Shown here: one piece after another, positions 36,023-44,410 of the stretch
How the letters are laid out: each line of letters starts with the position of its first letter
How positions within the stretch are numbered: the first letter of the stretch is position 1
NCBI GenBank assembly: GCA_016865035.1
Contig: CP018227.1
Span: 62,001-126,000, forward strand
Length of the DNA stretch: 64,000 nt
Source: Kordiimonadales bacterium IMCC3096
Lineage (GTDB): Bacteria > Pseudomonadota > Alphaproteobacteria > Minwuiales > Minwuiaceae
Direction of reading: 5' to 3'
Made by a program: the position numbers and the translations under genes
The notes under the pieces: model-generated
What the model saw: the letters and a program-made list of their open reading frames with translations, nothing else
What the model was told of the DNA's origin: nothing
The model's database searches: none

Positions 36023-37366
36023 ATGGCGAACGACCGGAATTCGATTGGCGGGCAGGTGATGCGGTATGCGCGCGTCGGTCGTTCCGTGGGCGGACTGGCT
36101 GCCAAGCTGGCCGGTGAGCGGTATCTGGGCATGGAGATCGATCGCAATGTCCACGCCCAGGATCTGCGGGCCGCGCTTGGCGGACTGAAGGGTCCGCTGA
36201 TGAAGGTGGCGCAGATCCTGTCAACGATCCCGGAGGCTCTGCCGAAGGAATACGCGCAGGAACTCTCGCAACTGCAGGCGGATGCACCGGCGATGGGCTG
36301 GGCCTTCGTCAAGCGGCGCATGATGACCGAACTCGGCCCGGGCTGGCAGAAGCAGTTCGCCAGCTTCGAACGCGAGGCCAGCGCGGCGGCGTCCCTGGGG
36401 CAGGTCCACCGCGCCACCGGACACGATGGTGCCGACCTTGCCGTGAAACTGCAGTATCCGGACATGTCATCGGCCGTGGAGGCGGACCTGCGGCAGCTGA
36501 AACTGATCTTCTCCATCTATCGGCGCTACGACAGTTCCATCGACACCAGCAATATCCATACGGAGATCGGGGACCGCCTGCGGGAGGAACTGGACTATCG
36601 CCTGGAGGCCAGGCACATGCGCCTCTACCAGGAGATGCTGTCGGGCGAGGACGGGGTCCATGTGCCGACCGTCGTACCTGATCTGTCGACCGACCGTCTG
36701 CTGACCATGAGCTGGCTGGACGGACAGCGCCTGATGACCTTCGCCGAGGCGCCGCAGGAAGTGCGCAACGCCATTGCGCAGAACATGTTCAGGGCCTGGT
36801 ACGTGCCCTTCTATTACTACGGCGTCATCCACGGTGATCCGCATCTGGGCAACTACACGGTGCGCGACGACCAGACGATCAATCTGCTGGACTATGGCTG
36901 CATCCGCACGTTCCAGCCGAAGTTCGTGCAGGGGGTCATCGACCTCTATTGCGCCCTGCGCGACGGCGATGAGGCCCTGGCGGTACATGCCTACGAAAGC
37001 TGGGGCTTCGGTGGCCTGACGAAGGAGGTGATCGAGACGCTGAACCTCTGGGCGGCCTTCGTCTATGCGCCGCTGCTGGAGGATCGCGCCCGGCGGATCC
37101 AGGAATTCGGCGACGATGGCGTCTACGGCAAGGATGTGGCGGAAAAGGTGCACCGGCAGCTGAAGGAACGCGGCGGGGTCACGCCACCGCGGGAGTTCGT
37201 CTTCATGGACCGCGCGGCCATCGGGCTGGGCGGCGTCTTCCTGCACCTGAAGTCGGAGATCAACTGGTACCGGATGTTCCATGACCTGATCGAAGGCTTC
37301 GATGTGGACAGTATGGCCAGGCGTCAGAAACAGGCATTCGGCGAGGCGCAGGTGCCCCTGCCCTGA
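36023..37366 (+). CDS. ABC1/UbiB-family atypical kinase (COQ8-like)
   Basis: A 447-residue member of the ABC1/AarF/UbiB family, related to COQ8, which supports ubiquinone synthesis. I see the QKGQ-like region GLKGPLMKVAQILSTIPEALP, the Ala-rich nucleotide loop in SAAASLGQVHRATG, the lysine motif LAVKLQYP, and the catalytic-type GVIHGDPHLGNY followed by LLDYGCIRTF. The KxGQ motif reads MKVAQ, so its key Gln is kept. No C-terminal membrane segments are clear. It is a single gene converging with the glycosyltransferase gene; other ubi genes are not nearby. Confidence 0.88.
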   Translation: MANDRNSIGGQVMRYARVGRSVGGLAAKLAGERYLGMEIDRNVHAQDLRAALGGLKGPLMKVAQILSTIPEALPKEYAQELSQLQADAPAMGWAFVKRRMMTELGPGWQKQFASFEREASAAASLGQVHRATGHDGADLAVKLQYPDMSSAVEADLRQLKLIFSIYRRYDSSIDTSNIHTEIGDRLREELDYRLEARHMRLYQEMLSGEDGVHVPTVVPDLSTDRLLTMSWLDGQRLMTFAEAPQEVRNAIAQNMFRAWYVPFYYYGVIHGDPHLGNYTVRDDQTINLLDYGCIRTFQPKFVQGVIDLYCALRDGDEALAVHAYESWGFGGLTKEVIETLNLWAAFVYAPLLEDRARRIQEFGDDGVYGKDVAEKVHRQLKERGGVTPPREFVFMDRAAIGLGGVFLHLKSEINWYRMFHDLIEGFDVDSMARRQKQAFGEAQVPLP

Positions 37367-37379
37367 GCCGGTGACCGGT

Positions 37380-38579
37380 TCAGGCCGTGCCGGTCAGTTC
37401 CCGATAGACGGAAATCGTCCGCTCGCACATCAGCGTCTTGGTGAAATTGGCCGCGATATGGGCCACCGCGCGGCTTGCCAGCGCATCGCGCGCATCCTGA
37501 TCCAGCGCGACGGCGGTCTCCACGGCCTCCGCCAGTTGGACAGCATTGTCGGGGTCGACCCACCAGCCCGTCTCCCCCGGCACGACCGTCTCCATGGCGC
37601 CGCCGATGCCGGTCACCACGGTCGGACGTCCCATGGCCTGTGATTCGACCGCGACACGGCCAAAGGCCTCAGGCTCCACCGACGTGGACGCCACGACACT
37701 GGCCAGAGCATAGGCAGCCGGCATGTCGCGACAGGTGCCGACGAACCTCACCCGCCCCTCAACGCCCAGGCGCTGTGCCAGGCGGCGGAGTTCCAGCTTG
37801 TAGGCTTCATGCCCGACATCGCCCCCGGCGAACACGACAACCGAGTCCTGATCGCGCAGCAATGCCAGTGCTTCGATCATCACACGCTGGCCCTTCCAGC
37901 GGACCAGCCGTCCCGGCACCAGGATGACCGGCGCACCTGCGGGCACGGCCCAGGCCTCGGCGAGCTGTATCTTCCGGGCCGCGGAGACGGTGGAAATATC
38001 GAACTGGGCCAGATCGACACCGCGCGGAATCATCCGGATGCGGTCGTCGGTCAGGTCCGGCGCGACCTGGCGCAGATAGTCCCGGATGAAGTCGGACGTC
38101 GCGATCACGCGATCGCCGCGAAACATCACGCTGTTGTAGGCACGCTTGGCGGCATTCTGGCCGTTGTAGGGTCCGTGAATCGTGGTCACGAAAGGTGTCC
38201 CGGTGCGGCGCGCGGCGTAGAACGCGCTCCAGGCCGGGGCGCGTGACCGCGCATGCACGATATCGACCTTCTCCGCCACGATCAGGCGGGCGAGTTGGCC
38301 GATATTGCGCCACATCACCAGCGGATTCTTGGATCGCATGGGCAGCAGCACATGCTCGCCGCCGCCGCGTTCCACCTCCTGCACCATGTGCCCGCCGGAA
38401 GATGCAACGATGGCCCGATGGCCCGCGACGGACAGGGCCGTGACCATGTCGGCGGTGCCACGCTCCACGCCCCCGGTCACCAGCGCGGGCAGCACCTGCA
38501 GCACGGTCAGCGGGCGGCTGGCGGCAGGCCCGGTCTGTGTCGGGTTGCCCGGTTCGTGGATCGGTGGTTCGCTTGTCAT
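37380..38579 (-). CDS. GT4-family glycosyltransferase
   Basis: A 399-residue retaining glycosyltransferase with GT-B fold. The N-terminal half has TVLQVLPALVTGGVERGTADMV, with the acceptor-side GGVERG loop, and DIVHARSRAPAWSA. The C-terminal donor domain has ILVPGRLVRWKGQ and the E-x7-E region EPEAFGRVAVESQAMG. It probably adds a sugar to lipopolysaccharide or another surface glycan, as such proteins do; donor and acceptor are unknown. It is divergent from the hydrolase gene with only 25 bases between the starts. Confidence 0.9.
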   Translation of the reverse strand: MTSEPPIHEPGNPTQTGPAASRPLTVLQVLPALVTGGVERGTADMVTALSVAGHRAIVASSGGHMVQEVERGGGEHVLLPMRSKNPLVMWRNIGQLARLIVAEKVDIVHARSRAPAWSAFYAARRTGTPFVTTIHGPYNGQNAAKRAYNSVMFRGDRVIATSDFIRDYLRQVAPDLTDDRIRMIPRGVDLAQFDISTVSAARKIQLAEAWAVPAGAPVILVPGRLVRWKGQRVMIEALALLRDQDSVVVFAGGDVGHEAYKLELRRLAQRLGVEGRVRFVGTCRDMPAAYALASVVASTSVEPEAFGRVAVESQAMGRPTVVTGIGGAMETVVPGETGWWVDPDNAVQLAEAVETAVALDQDARDALASRAVAHIAANFTKTLMCERTISVYRELTGTA

Positions 38580-38604
38580 GTAGTCACTGGGCTAGGAGAC
38601 GAGA

Positions 38605-39369
38605 GTGCCGAACGCGCCGAAAGAACTGTCGCGACACGACGGAGAAACCATCGCTTATCATCATACCACCGGAAAGACACCTGGCATCATCTTCTGCGGG
38701 GGTTTCATGTCCGACATGGGTGGCACCAAGGCCCTGGCGCTGGAGGAGCATTGCCAGGCCAACGGTCTCGGGTTCGTGCGTTTCGACTATCTCGGACATG
38801 GCGAGAGCTCCGGCAGTTTCGCGGATTCGGGCTGCATCAGCCGCTGGACGGAAGATGCCACCGCGGTTCTTGATGAACTGACAACGGGACCGCAGATCAT
38901 TGTCGGATCTTCCATGGGGGGATGGGTCATGCTGCGCCTGGCGCTTGCACGCCCGGAACGCATTGCCGGTCTGATCGGCATCGCACCGGCCCCGGACTTC
39001 ACGACCTGGATTTGGGAGGAACTGGGAACGGCGAATCAGCAGACCCTGATGGCGGACGGACTGGTGCGCGTTCCCTCCGAGTATGATCCGGAAGGCTATG
39101 TCATCACGCGAAGACTGATCGAGGACGGGCGCGCCTGTCATCTGCTGGATGACGGCACACTCGGCGTCGATGTACCCGTGCGGCTGCTGCATGGCATGGC
39201 CGACCCGGACGTGCCATGGCGGCATTCGCTGCGAATCGCGGAGGCGCTGCGGTCGACCGACGTGCGCATCCACTTTGTGAAGGCGGGCGATCACCGGCTG
39301 TCGGAGCCGGGTGACCTTGATCTCCTCCGCGCCACAGTCGACGAACTGGTGCAGACCGTGGGCGGCTGA
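38605..39369 (+). CDS. ABHD10-like alpha/beta hydrolase
   Basis: A 254-residue alpha/beta hydrolase. The nucleophile is Ser103 in VGSSMGGW, the acid lies in LLHGMADPDV and the His in AGDHRLSEP. The oxyanion region FCGGFMSDMGGTKA and the segment GFVRFDYLGHGESSG are characteristic of the ABHD10 group, mitochondrial S-depalmitoylases and acyl-glucuronidases that are close to alphaproteobacterial proteins. The start is GTG at 38605 after TAGGAGACGA. The gene converges with the RTX gene, eight bases between stops. Substrate unknown. Confidence 0.85.
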   Translation: MPNAPKELSRHDGETIAYHHTTGKTPGIIFCGGFMSDMGGTKALALEEHCQANGLGFVRFDYLGHGESSGSFADSGCISRWTEDATAVLDELTTGPQIIVGSSMGGWVMLRLALARPERIAGLIGIAPAPDFTTWIWEELGTANQQTLMADGLVRVPSEYDPEGYVITRRLIEDGRACHLLDDGTLGVDVPVRLLHGMADPDVPWRHSLRIAEALRSTDVRIHFVKAGDHRLSEPGDLDLLRATVDELVQTVGG

Positions 39370-39377
39370 GACCGAAA

Positions 39378-42300
39378 TCACATCAGGAACAGCAGGTTGT
39401 TGTCCTGATCGAACACTTCGTAGGCGCCCTGCGCGGCGTCGTAGAGCATGGAGGCATTGACGCCGCCCAGGCCGTCCGACAGGTCGATCTGGGTCACGAC
39501 CGTCTCGTCGAAGGTGACCGACCCGGCGCCGGCGGGGAACTTCGCCGTCCAGCTGCCGTCGCCATTGTCGATGAAATCGACATCGTCCAGTCCGACACTG
39601 CCGTCGGCACCTTCCAGGATCAGCCGGTTGCCGATATCGACATCATTGATGACGTCGTTGTTCGATGAACTGTCGCTGCCCGCCCTGAACAGGAAGGTGT
39701 CGAAGCCTTCGCCACCATCCAGCAGGTCATCGCCCTGGCCGCCTTCCAGCGTGTCGCCGCCCAGACCACCGAACAGCTGATCGTCGCCATTGTCGCCCAG
39801 CATGCGGTCGAAGCCGTCGTCACCGAACAGGGTGTCGAAGCCACCGTCGCCGTGCAGTTCATCATCGCCGGCACCGCCGGTGATGAGGTCGCGGCTGGTG
39901 CCGCCACCGATCGTGTCATTCCCGGCGCCGCCGTCCAGCGTGTCCTTCCCGCTGCTGCCGAACACCATGTCGTCGCCGTCGCCGCCGATGACACTGTCCG
40001 CGCCCGAGCCACTGTTGACGAAGTCATTGCCGGCACCCGCGTCAACCACGTCATCGTCGGAATTGGCAAAGACCACATCGTCGCCGTCACCGGCGTTGAT
40101 GGTATCCTTGTTGATACCGCCGTCGATGTAGTCACTGCCCGCGCCACCTTCGATCAGGTCCGCACCGCCGCCGCCGACCAGCGTATCGGCCTCGACACCG
40201 CCGATCAGCGTGTCATTGCCGCCTTCGCCGAAGGCCTCGTCAGCACCTTCGCCAACCGAGACGAAGTCATTGCCCTCGCCTGCCAGCACGAAATCGTCGC
40301 CAAGACCGCCGAAGATCTGGTCATTGCCGGACCCGCCGCGCAGTTCGTCCGCGCCGTCTCCGCCGTCGAGGGTGTCATCACCGGTCTCGCCTTCCAGCGT
40401 GTCATCGCCCGCATCACCGGAGATCACATCGTGCAGGTGGCCACCGCGAACCAGATCAGCGCCCTCGCCTGCCGTGATGGTGTCTGAACCACCAAGACCG
40501 GAGATCGTGTCATTGCCCGCGCCACCATCGACCGAGTCATTGCCCGGGTCGGCATTGACGAAGTCATCACCGATACCTGCCGTGATCCGGTCGTCGCCGG
40601 TGCCGCCGCGCAGGCGGTCATTGCCGTCGCCGCCGTCCAGCGTATCGGCACCGTCACCGCCACGGACCGTGTCGTCGCCTGCACCACCATCGACCAGGTC
40701 ATCACCTTCCTCGCCATCAGCGAAGTCGTTTCCGGAACCGCCGAAGAGCTGGTCGTTGTCGGTACCGCCGCGCAGGTTGTCCGCACCGGCACCGCCGATC
40801 AGCGTGTCATCGTGAACGTCGCCACGCAGGCTGTCGTCACCGTCGCCGCCATCCAGGCTGTCATGGCCGGTCAGGCCGAGAAGACTGTCATTGCCGGCGC
40901 CACCAAAGGCCGTGTCGTTCTGGCCGCCTGTGTTGAGCGTGTCGTTGCCTTCTCCACCAAACAGCAGGTCATTATCGAAATTGCCCTGCAGCAGGTCATC
41001 GCCAAGGCCGCCGGTGACGGTATCGTTGCCGCCCGAGCCGAACAGCGTGTCCTCGCCATCACCACCGGTGACGGTGTCGTTGCCGAGTTCACCGCGCAGG
41101 TTGTCGTTGCCTGCGCCGCCGATCATGGTGTCGGCACCATCGCCACCGCGTGCCTCGTCGTCGCCGTCACCGCCGTCCAGAACATCGTCATCGGCACCGC
41201 CACGCAGCAGGTCCGCACCGGCACCGCCGACAAGACTGTCTGCCCCGGCATCACCACGCAGGGTGTCATCGTCATCACCGCCGTCCAGGGTGTCACCACC
41301 CTCGCCGCCGATCAGGATGTCATTGCCTGCTTCGCCGAGCACATGGTCGTCCTGGCTGCGACCGGTGATCTGGTCGTTACCGCCGCCAGCGGCAAAGATG
41401 CGTACATTGCCATCCTCGCGGTCCGACAGGGACACGGTGTCATCGCCGCCCAGCGCGGCATCCGTCGTGCCCTCCAGGAAGTCCGACGTGTCGATGGCAT
41501 CAAAATCGACGTTGTTGTTGCCTTCGGTGAACAGGGGCTCCGGATCGGGTTCCGGTTCCGGCTCGGTCACACCCAGCACGGTTTCCACGTCGGTGAGCTG
41601 GAACACGTTCTCGCCCACGGTGACCGTTCCGGCCTCCGCGTCATAGACCGCGCCATCGACACCGGAGAAATCCACCGTGTCGTTGCCGGTGCCGCCGAAG
41701 ATCTCGCCACCGCCGGAACCGGCGATGAACAGGTCATCGCCATGGCTGCCGGACATCACATCACGGCCTTCGCCGCCGATGATGGTGTCGGCGCTGGAGC
41801 CGCCGGAGATGGTGTCATTGCCTGCACCGCCGTCCAGGACGTTCTCGCCCGAACTGGCGGAGATGACGTCATTGCCGGCACCGCCGCGGACAGTGTCATT
41901 GTCGCTGCCAGCCTCGATGGAATCGGCGCCGTCGCCACCGTCGATCACATCGGCCTGGGAGCCGCCGTCGATGGTGTCGTCGCCGGCACCGCCTTTGATC
42001 GTGTCCGCGCCGTCCTCGCCATGGATCTGGTCGTTGCCGTCGCCGCCGTCGATCACATCGTCCTGCGATCCGCCGTTGATGGTGTCACCACCGGTGCCGC
42101 CGTCGATCACGTCCGCGCCATCCTCGCCGCGGATCTGGTCATTGCCGTCACCGCCACGAATCGTGTCGTCCTGCGACTGACCGTTCAGCGTGTCATTGCC
42201 TGCGCCACCGTCCAGCTCGTCGGTACCGCTGCCCCCCAGCAGGCTGTCGTCGCCATCGTCACCGAAAAGCGTGTCATCGCCGCTCTGGCCGTTGATGGTG

Positions 42301-44102
42301 TCGTTGCCCGCACCGCCGCTGATGGCATTGTTCAGGTGGTCGCCGTTCAGATTGTCGTCCGTACCAGCGTCGGTCTCCTCACCGCCGACGGTGAGGGAGG
42401 AAAGCGATACGGACTCCTTGCCAAGACCACCCTTCTCCGCATCCTTCTCATCGGTGAAAAATTGCTGACCGGCCTTGATCTCCGCCATTTCAAATGTCAG
42501 CAGCAAGGCGATCTCGGTGCCATCGGCAGTCTCGCCGACCGCAGTCAGGTAGCCGGAATCGGCGTCACCGCTCTCGCTGTTCGAAACACCGATCTTTGCG
42601 TCAAAGACTTCGATCACAGCACCGTTCTCGTCGGTGAAGCTGAAGTCGATCTTCTCCTTCGAATCCAGCGTCTGCGGGTCCTTGTCATTCTCCGCGACGA
42701 TCTTCAGGTTGCTGACGGAGCCCGAGTCCACATCCGCAATGTGGAAATCGTCCTTGCCATCCTTTGCATCAATGTTCTTGCCGCTCGCGTAGCTGAACGT
42801 GGCATCGATCCGGCCGCTGACCATATCCTTGTCGTCCTTGTCGTCCTTGTCGTCCTTGTCGTCCTTGTCGTCCTTGTCGTCCTTGTCGTCCTTGTCGTCC
42901 TTGTCGTCCTTGTCGTCCTTGTCGTCCTTGTCGTCCTTGTCGTCCTTGTCGTCCTTGTCGTCCTTGAGGGACACACCGAGCACTTCCTCGATATCTTCCA
43001 GCGTGAAGACGTTGCCGCCTGCGGAAACCGTATTGCTTTCCGCGTCGAACACCGCGCCATCCACATCAGAGAAATCAACAGTGTCCTTGCCGGATCCGCC
43101 AGAGATCACACCCCCGCCTTCGCCTGCGATGAACAGGTCATCGCCGGAACCACCATAGAGTTCGTCCTGGCCTTCACCGCCCGCCAGGGTGTCATCGCCG
43201 GAATCCCCGAACAGTGTGTCGTCACCGGCATTGCCGCTCAGCTTGTCATTCTGCGCCCCGCCATCAGCGACGTCATCGCCCTCGCCGCCCTCGATGGCGT
43301 CCTCACCACTGGCACCGAGCAGCGTGTCAGCGCCCGCGTCACCGCTCAGGGTGTCGTCCTGGGATTCACCTTCCAGCAGGTCATCGCCATCGCCACCGGA
43401 CAGTTCGTCCTCGCCGCTTGCGCCGAACAGGGTGTCGTCACCAGCCGCACCCTCAAGGGTGTCATTGCCGCTTTCACCCTTGATCTCGTCATTGCCGGCG
43501 GCACCTTCGATGTCATCATCCTCGTAGTTGCCGCTCAACTTCTGGTCATCAACCTTCTCGGCCTCTTCCTCGACGGGTCCGACCCTGTTGCCGCGATCCC
43601 GGCTCGGAGCCCGGAGTTCAGGTTCTTCAGCGGCGGGCTCCGGCTCCTCCACGCCAAGTGACGAAATGGAAACGGATTCCTTGCCCTCGCCAGCCTTCTC
43701 GGCATCCTTCTCGTTGGCAATGAAGGCCTGCCCCGCTTCAATGCTCTCTACATCAAAGGCCACCAGCAGGGCGATCTCTTCCCCGTCTGCGGTCTCACCC
43801 ACGGCGGCCAGGAACCCGGTATCGTCGGCACCATCGGCACTCGTGGAACGTTCGACCTTTGCGTCGGTCACACTGACCGTCTCGCCACGCTCATTGACGA
43901 AGCTGAAATTGATCTTCTCGCCGGAATCAAGCGTCTGCGGATCCTTGTCGTCTGCAGCCTCAATGCGCAGCTTGCTTACCGACGTGGAGGAAACATCGGC
44001 CTGGTGAACCTTCAGCTTGCCGTCCTTGGCATCAACGTTCTTCCCCGTCGCATAGGAAAATGCCGCGTCGATCTCACCGGTGATCATGTCCTTGTCGGCC
44101 AT
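39378..44102 (-). CDS. Giant RTX calcium-binding protein with duplicated N-terminal domain
   Basis: A 1574-residue very acidic protein, predicted to be secreted by a type I system and fold outside the cell on binding calcium. The layout is: N-domain A (about 1-150), RTX nonapeptides (about 190-335), a perfect KDD repeat (380-424) and N-domain B (425-575). Further RTX repeats, an EPEPEPDPEP linker near residue 845, a last long RTX block (to about 1470) and a C-terminal tail without repeats follow. N-domains A and B are near copies: about 50 of their first 78 residues are identical by eye. RTX units are of the GGxGxDxx type. There is no N-terminal signal peptide, as expected for type I export, but no type I genes lie nearby. 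GGAGG stands 5 bases before the ATG at 44102. A sigma-54 promoter lies upstream. Confidence 0.88.
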   Translation of the reverse strand: MADKDMITGEIDAAFSYATGKNVDAKDGKLKVHQADVSSTSVSKLRIEAADDKDPQTLDSGEKINFSFVNERGETVSVTDAKVERSTSADGADDTGFLAAVGETADGEEIALLVAFDVESIEAGQAFIANEKDAEKAGEGKESVSISSLGVEEPEPAAEEPELRAPSRDRGNRVGPVEEEAEKVDDQKLSGNYEDDDIEGAAGNDEIKGESGNDTLEGAAGDDTLFGASGEDELSGGDGDDLLEGESQDDTLSGDAGADTLLGASGEDAIEGGEGDDVADGGAQNDKLSGNAGDDTLFGDSGDDTLAGGEGQDELYGGSGDDLFIAGEGGGVISGGSGKDTVDFSDVDGAVFDAESNTVSAGGNVFTLEDIEEVLGVSLKDDKDDKDDKDDKDDKDDKDDKDDKDDKDDKDDKDDKDDKDDKDDKDMVSGRIDATFSYASGKNIDAKDGKDDFHIADVDSGSVSNLKIVAENDKDPQTLDSKEKIDFSFTDENGAVIEVFDAKIGVSNSESGDADSGYLTAVGETADGTEIALLLTFEMAEIKAGQQFFTDEKDAEKGGLGKESVSLSSLTVGGEETDAGTDDNLNGDHLNNAISGGAGNDTINGQSGDDTLFGDDGDDSLLGGSGTDELDGGAGNDTLNGQSQDDTIRGGDGNDQIRGEDGADVIDGGTGGDTINGGSQDDVIDGGDGNDQIHGEDGADTIKGGAGDDTIDGGSQADVIDGGDGADSIEAGSDNDTVRGGAGNDVISASSGENVLDGGAGNDTISGGSSADTIIGGEGRDVMSGSHGDDLFIAGSGGGEIFGGTGNDTVDFSGVDGAVYDAEAGTVTVGENVFQLTDVETVLGVTEPEPEPDPEPLFTEGNNNVDFDAIDTSDFLEGTTDAALGGDDTVSLSDREDGNVRIFAAGGGNDQITGRSQDDHVLGEAGNDILIGGEGGDTLDGGDDDDTLRGDAGADSLVGGAGADLLRGGADDDVLDGGDGDDEARGGDGADTMIGGAGNDNLRGELGNDTVTGGDGEDTLFGSGGNDTVTGGLGDDLLQGNFDNDLLFGGEGNDTLNTGGQNDTAFGGAGNDSLLGLTGHDSLDGGDGDDSLRGDVHDDTLIGGAGADNLRGGTDNDQLFGGSGNDFADGEEGDDLVDGGAGDDTVRGGDGADTLDGGDGNDRLRGGTGDDRITAGIGDDFVNADPGNDSVDGGAGNDTISGLGGSDTITAGEGADLVRGGHLHDVISGDAGDDTLEGETGDDTLDGGDGADELRGGSGNDQIFGGLGDDFVLAGEGNDFVSVGEGADEAFGEGGNDTLIGGVEADTLVGGGGADLIEGGAGSDYIDGGINKDTINAGDGDDVVFANSDDDVVDAGAGNDFVNSGSGADSVIGGDGDDMVFGSSGKDTLDGGAGNDTIGGGTSRDLITGGAGDDELHGDGGFDTLFGDDGFDRMLGDNGDDQLFGGLGGDTLEGGQGDDLLDGGEGFDTFLFRAGSDSSSNNDVINDVDIGNRLILEGADGSVGLDDVDFIDNGDGSWTAKFPAGAGSVTFDETVVTQIDLSDGLGGVNASMLYDAAQGAYEVFDQDNNLLFLM
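42831..42965 (-). repeat. Perfect 9-base tandem repeat, 15 copies, coding (Lys-Asp-Asp)15
   Basis: The plus-strand unit GTCGTCCTT occurs 15 times in a row without a single change, and a further half unit (TCCTT, 42826-42830) precedes it. Read in the RTX gene it gives AAG-GAC-GAC, residues 380-424. Because the unit is a multiple of three, gain or loss of copies keeps the frame, so copy number may vary between strains. Confidence 0.97.
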
Positions 44103-44410
44103 CAGGGCCTCCGCTCTACCTTGGCGATCATGTGCCACCAGAGGGCCACGACCAGATGAAAAACACGTGAATGCTGCGACGCAACAGCCGTGCCAGTCTC
44201 AAATGTGCCCCCACAAGGAAGAAACCAAGCAAAATCAGCGATGATCAAGATTTCGCGTTTCATAATGAGACACCATGCGATGTCCGTCACGGTGCGGACG
44301 TGCACCTTCGGGACAGCTAGATGCGCACACGATGTCCAGTCAGTTGCGCACACCTCCCCTGTGTCGCATTCTTTGATACGAGAGAACATGTTGGGGAGCG
44401 ACGAAACAGG
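44103..44410. other. Divergent control region between RTX and acyl-CoA dehydrogenase genes
   Basis: This 308-base gap holds no credible gene. Apart from the sigma-54 site at 44180-44195 it contains an interrupted inverted repeat (GTCCG 44282-44286 with CGGAC 44295-44299, plus CAC/GTG inside) that could bind a regulator. It is less GC-rich than the neighbouring genes. The promoter for the plus-strand gene was not identified. Confidence 0.6.
44180..44195 (-). promoter_or_regulatory. Sigma-54 promoter upstream of the RTX gene
   Basis: On the minus strand the bases read TGGCAC-GGCTG-TTGC-G, a match to the -24/-12 consensus TGGCACR-N4-TTGC in every fixed base. Transcription would start near 44169, leaving a leader of about 67 bases before the ATG at 44102. 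The element closely resembles the one before fliK. Confidence 0.7.

Noticed and set aside
40812-43661. A 949-codon open frame on the plus strand, opposite the RTX gene
   Set aside because: It is the mirror of regular Gly-Asp codon repeats in the RTX gene, has no ribosome site and gives a Val/Ala/Ile-rich low-complexity product.
39378-44102. CRISPR-like periodic repeats
   Set aside because: The periodicity is coding: 27-base RTX units and the 9-base KDD units. There are no direct repeats separated by unique spacers.
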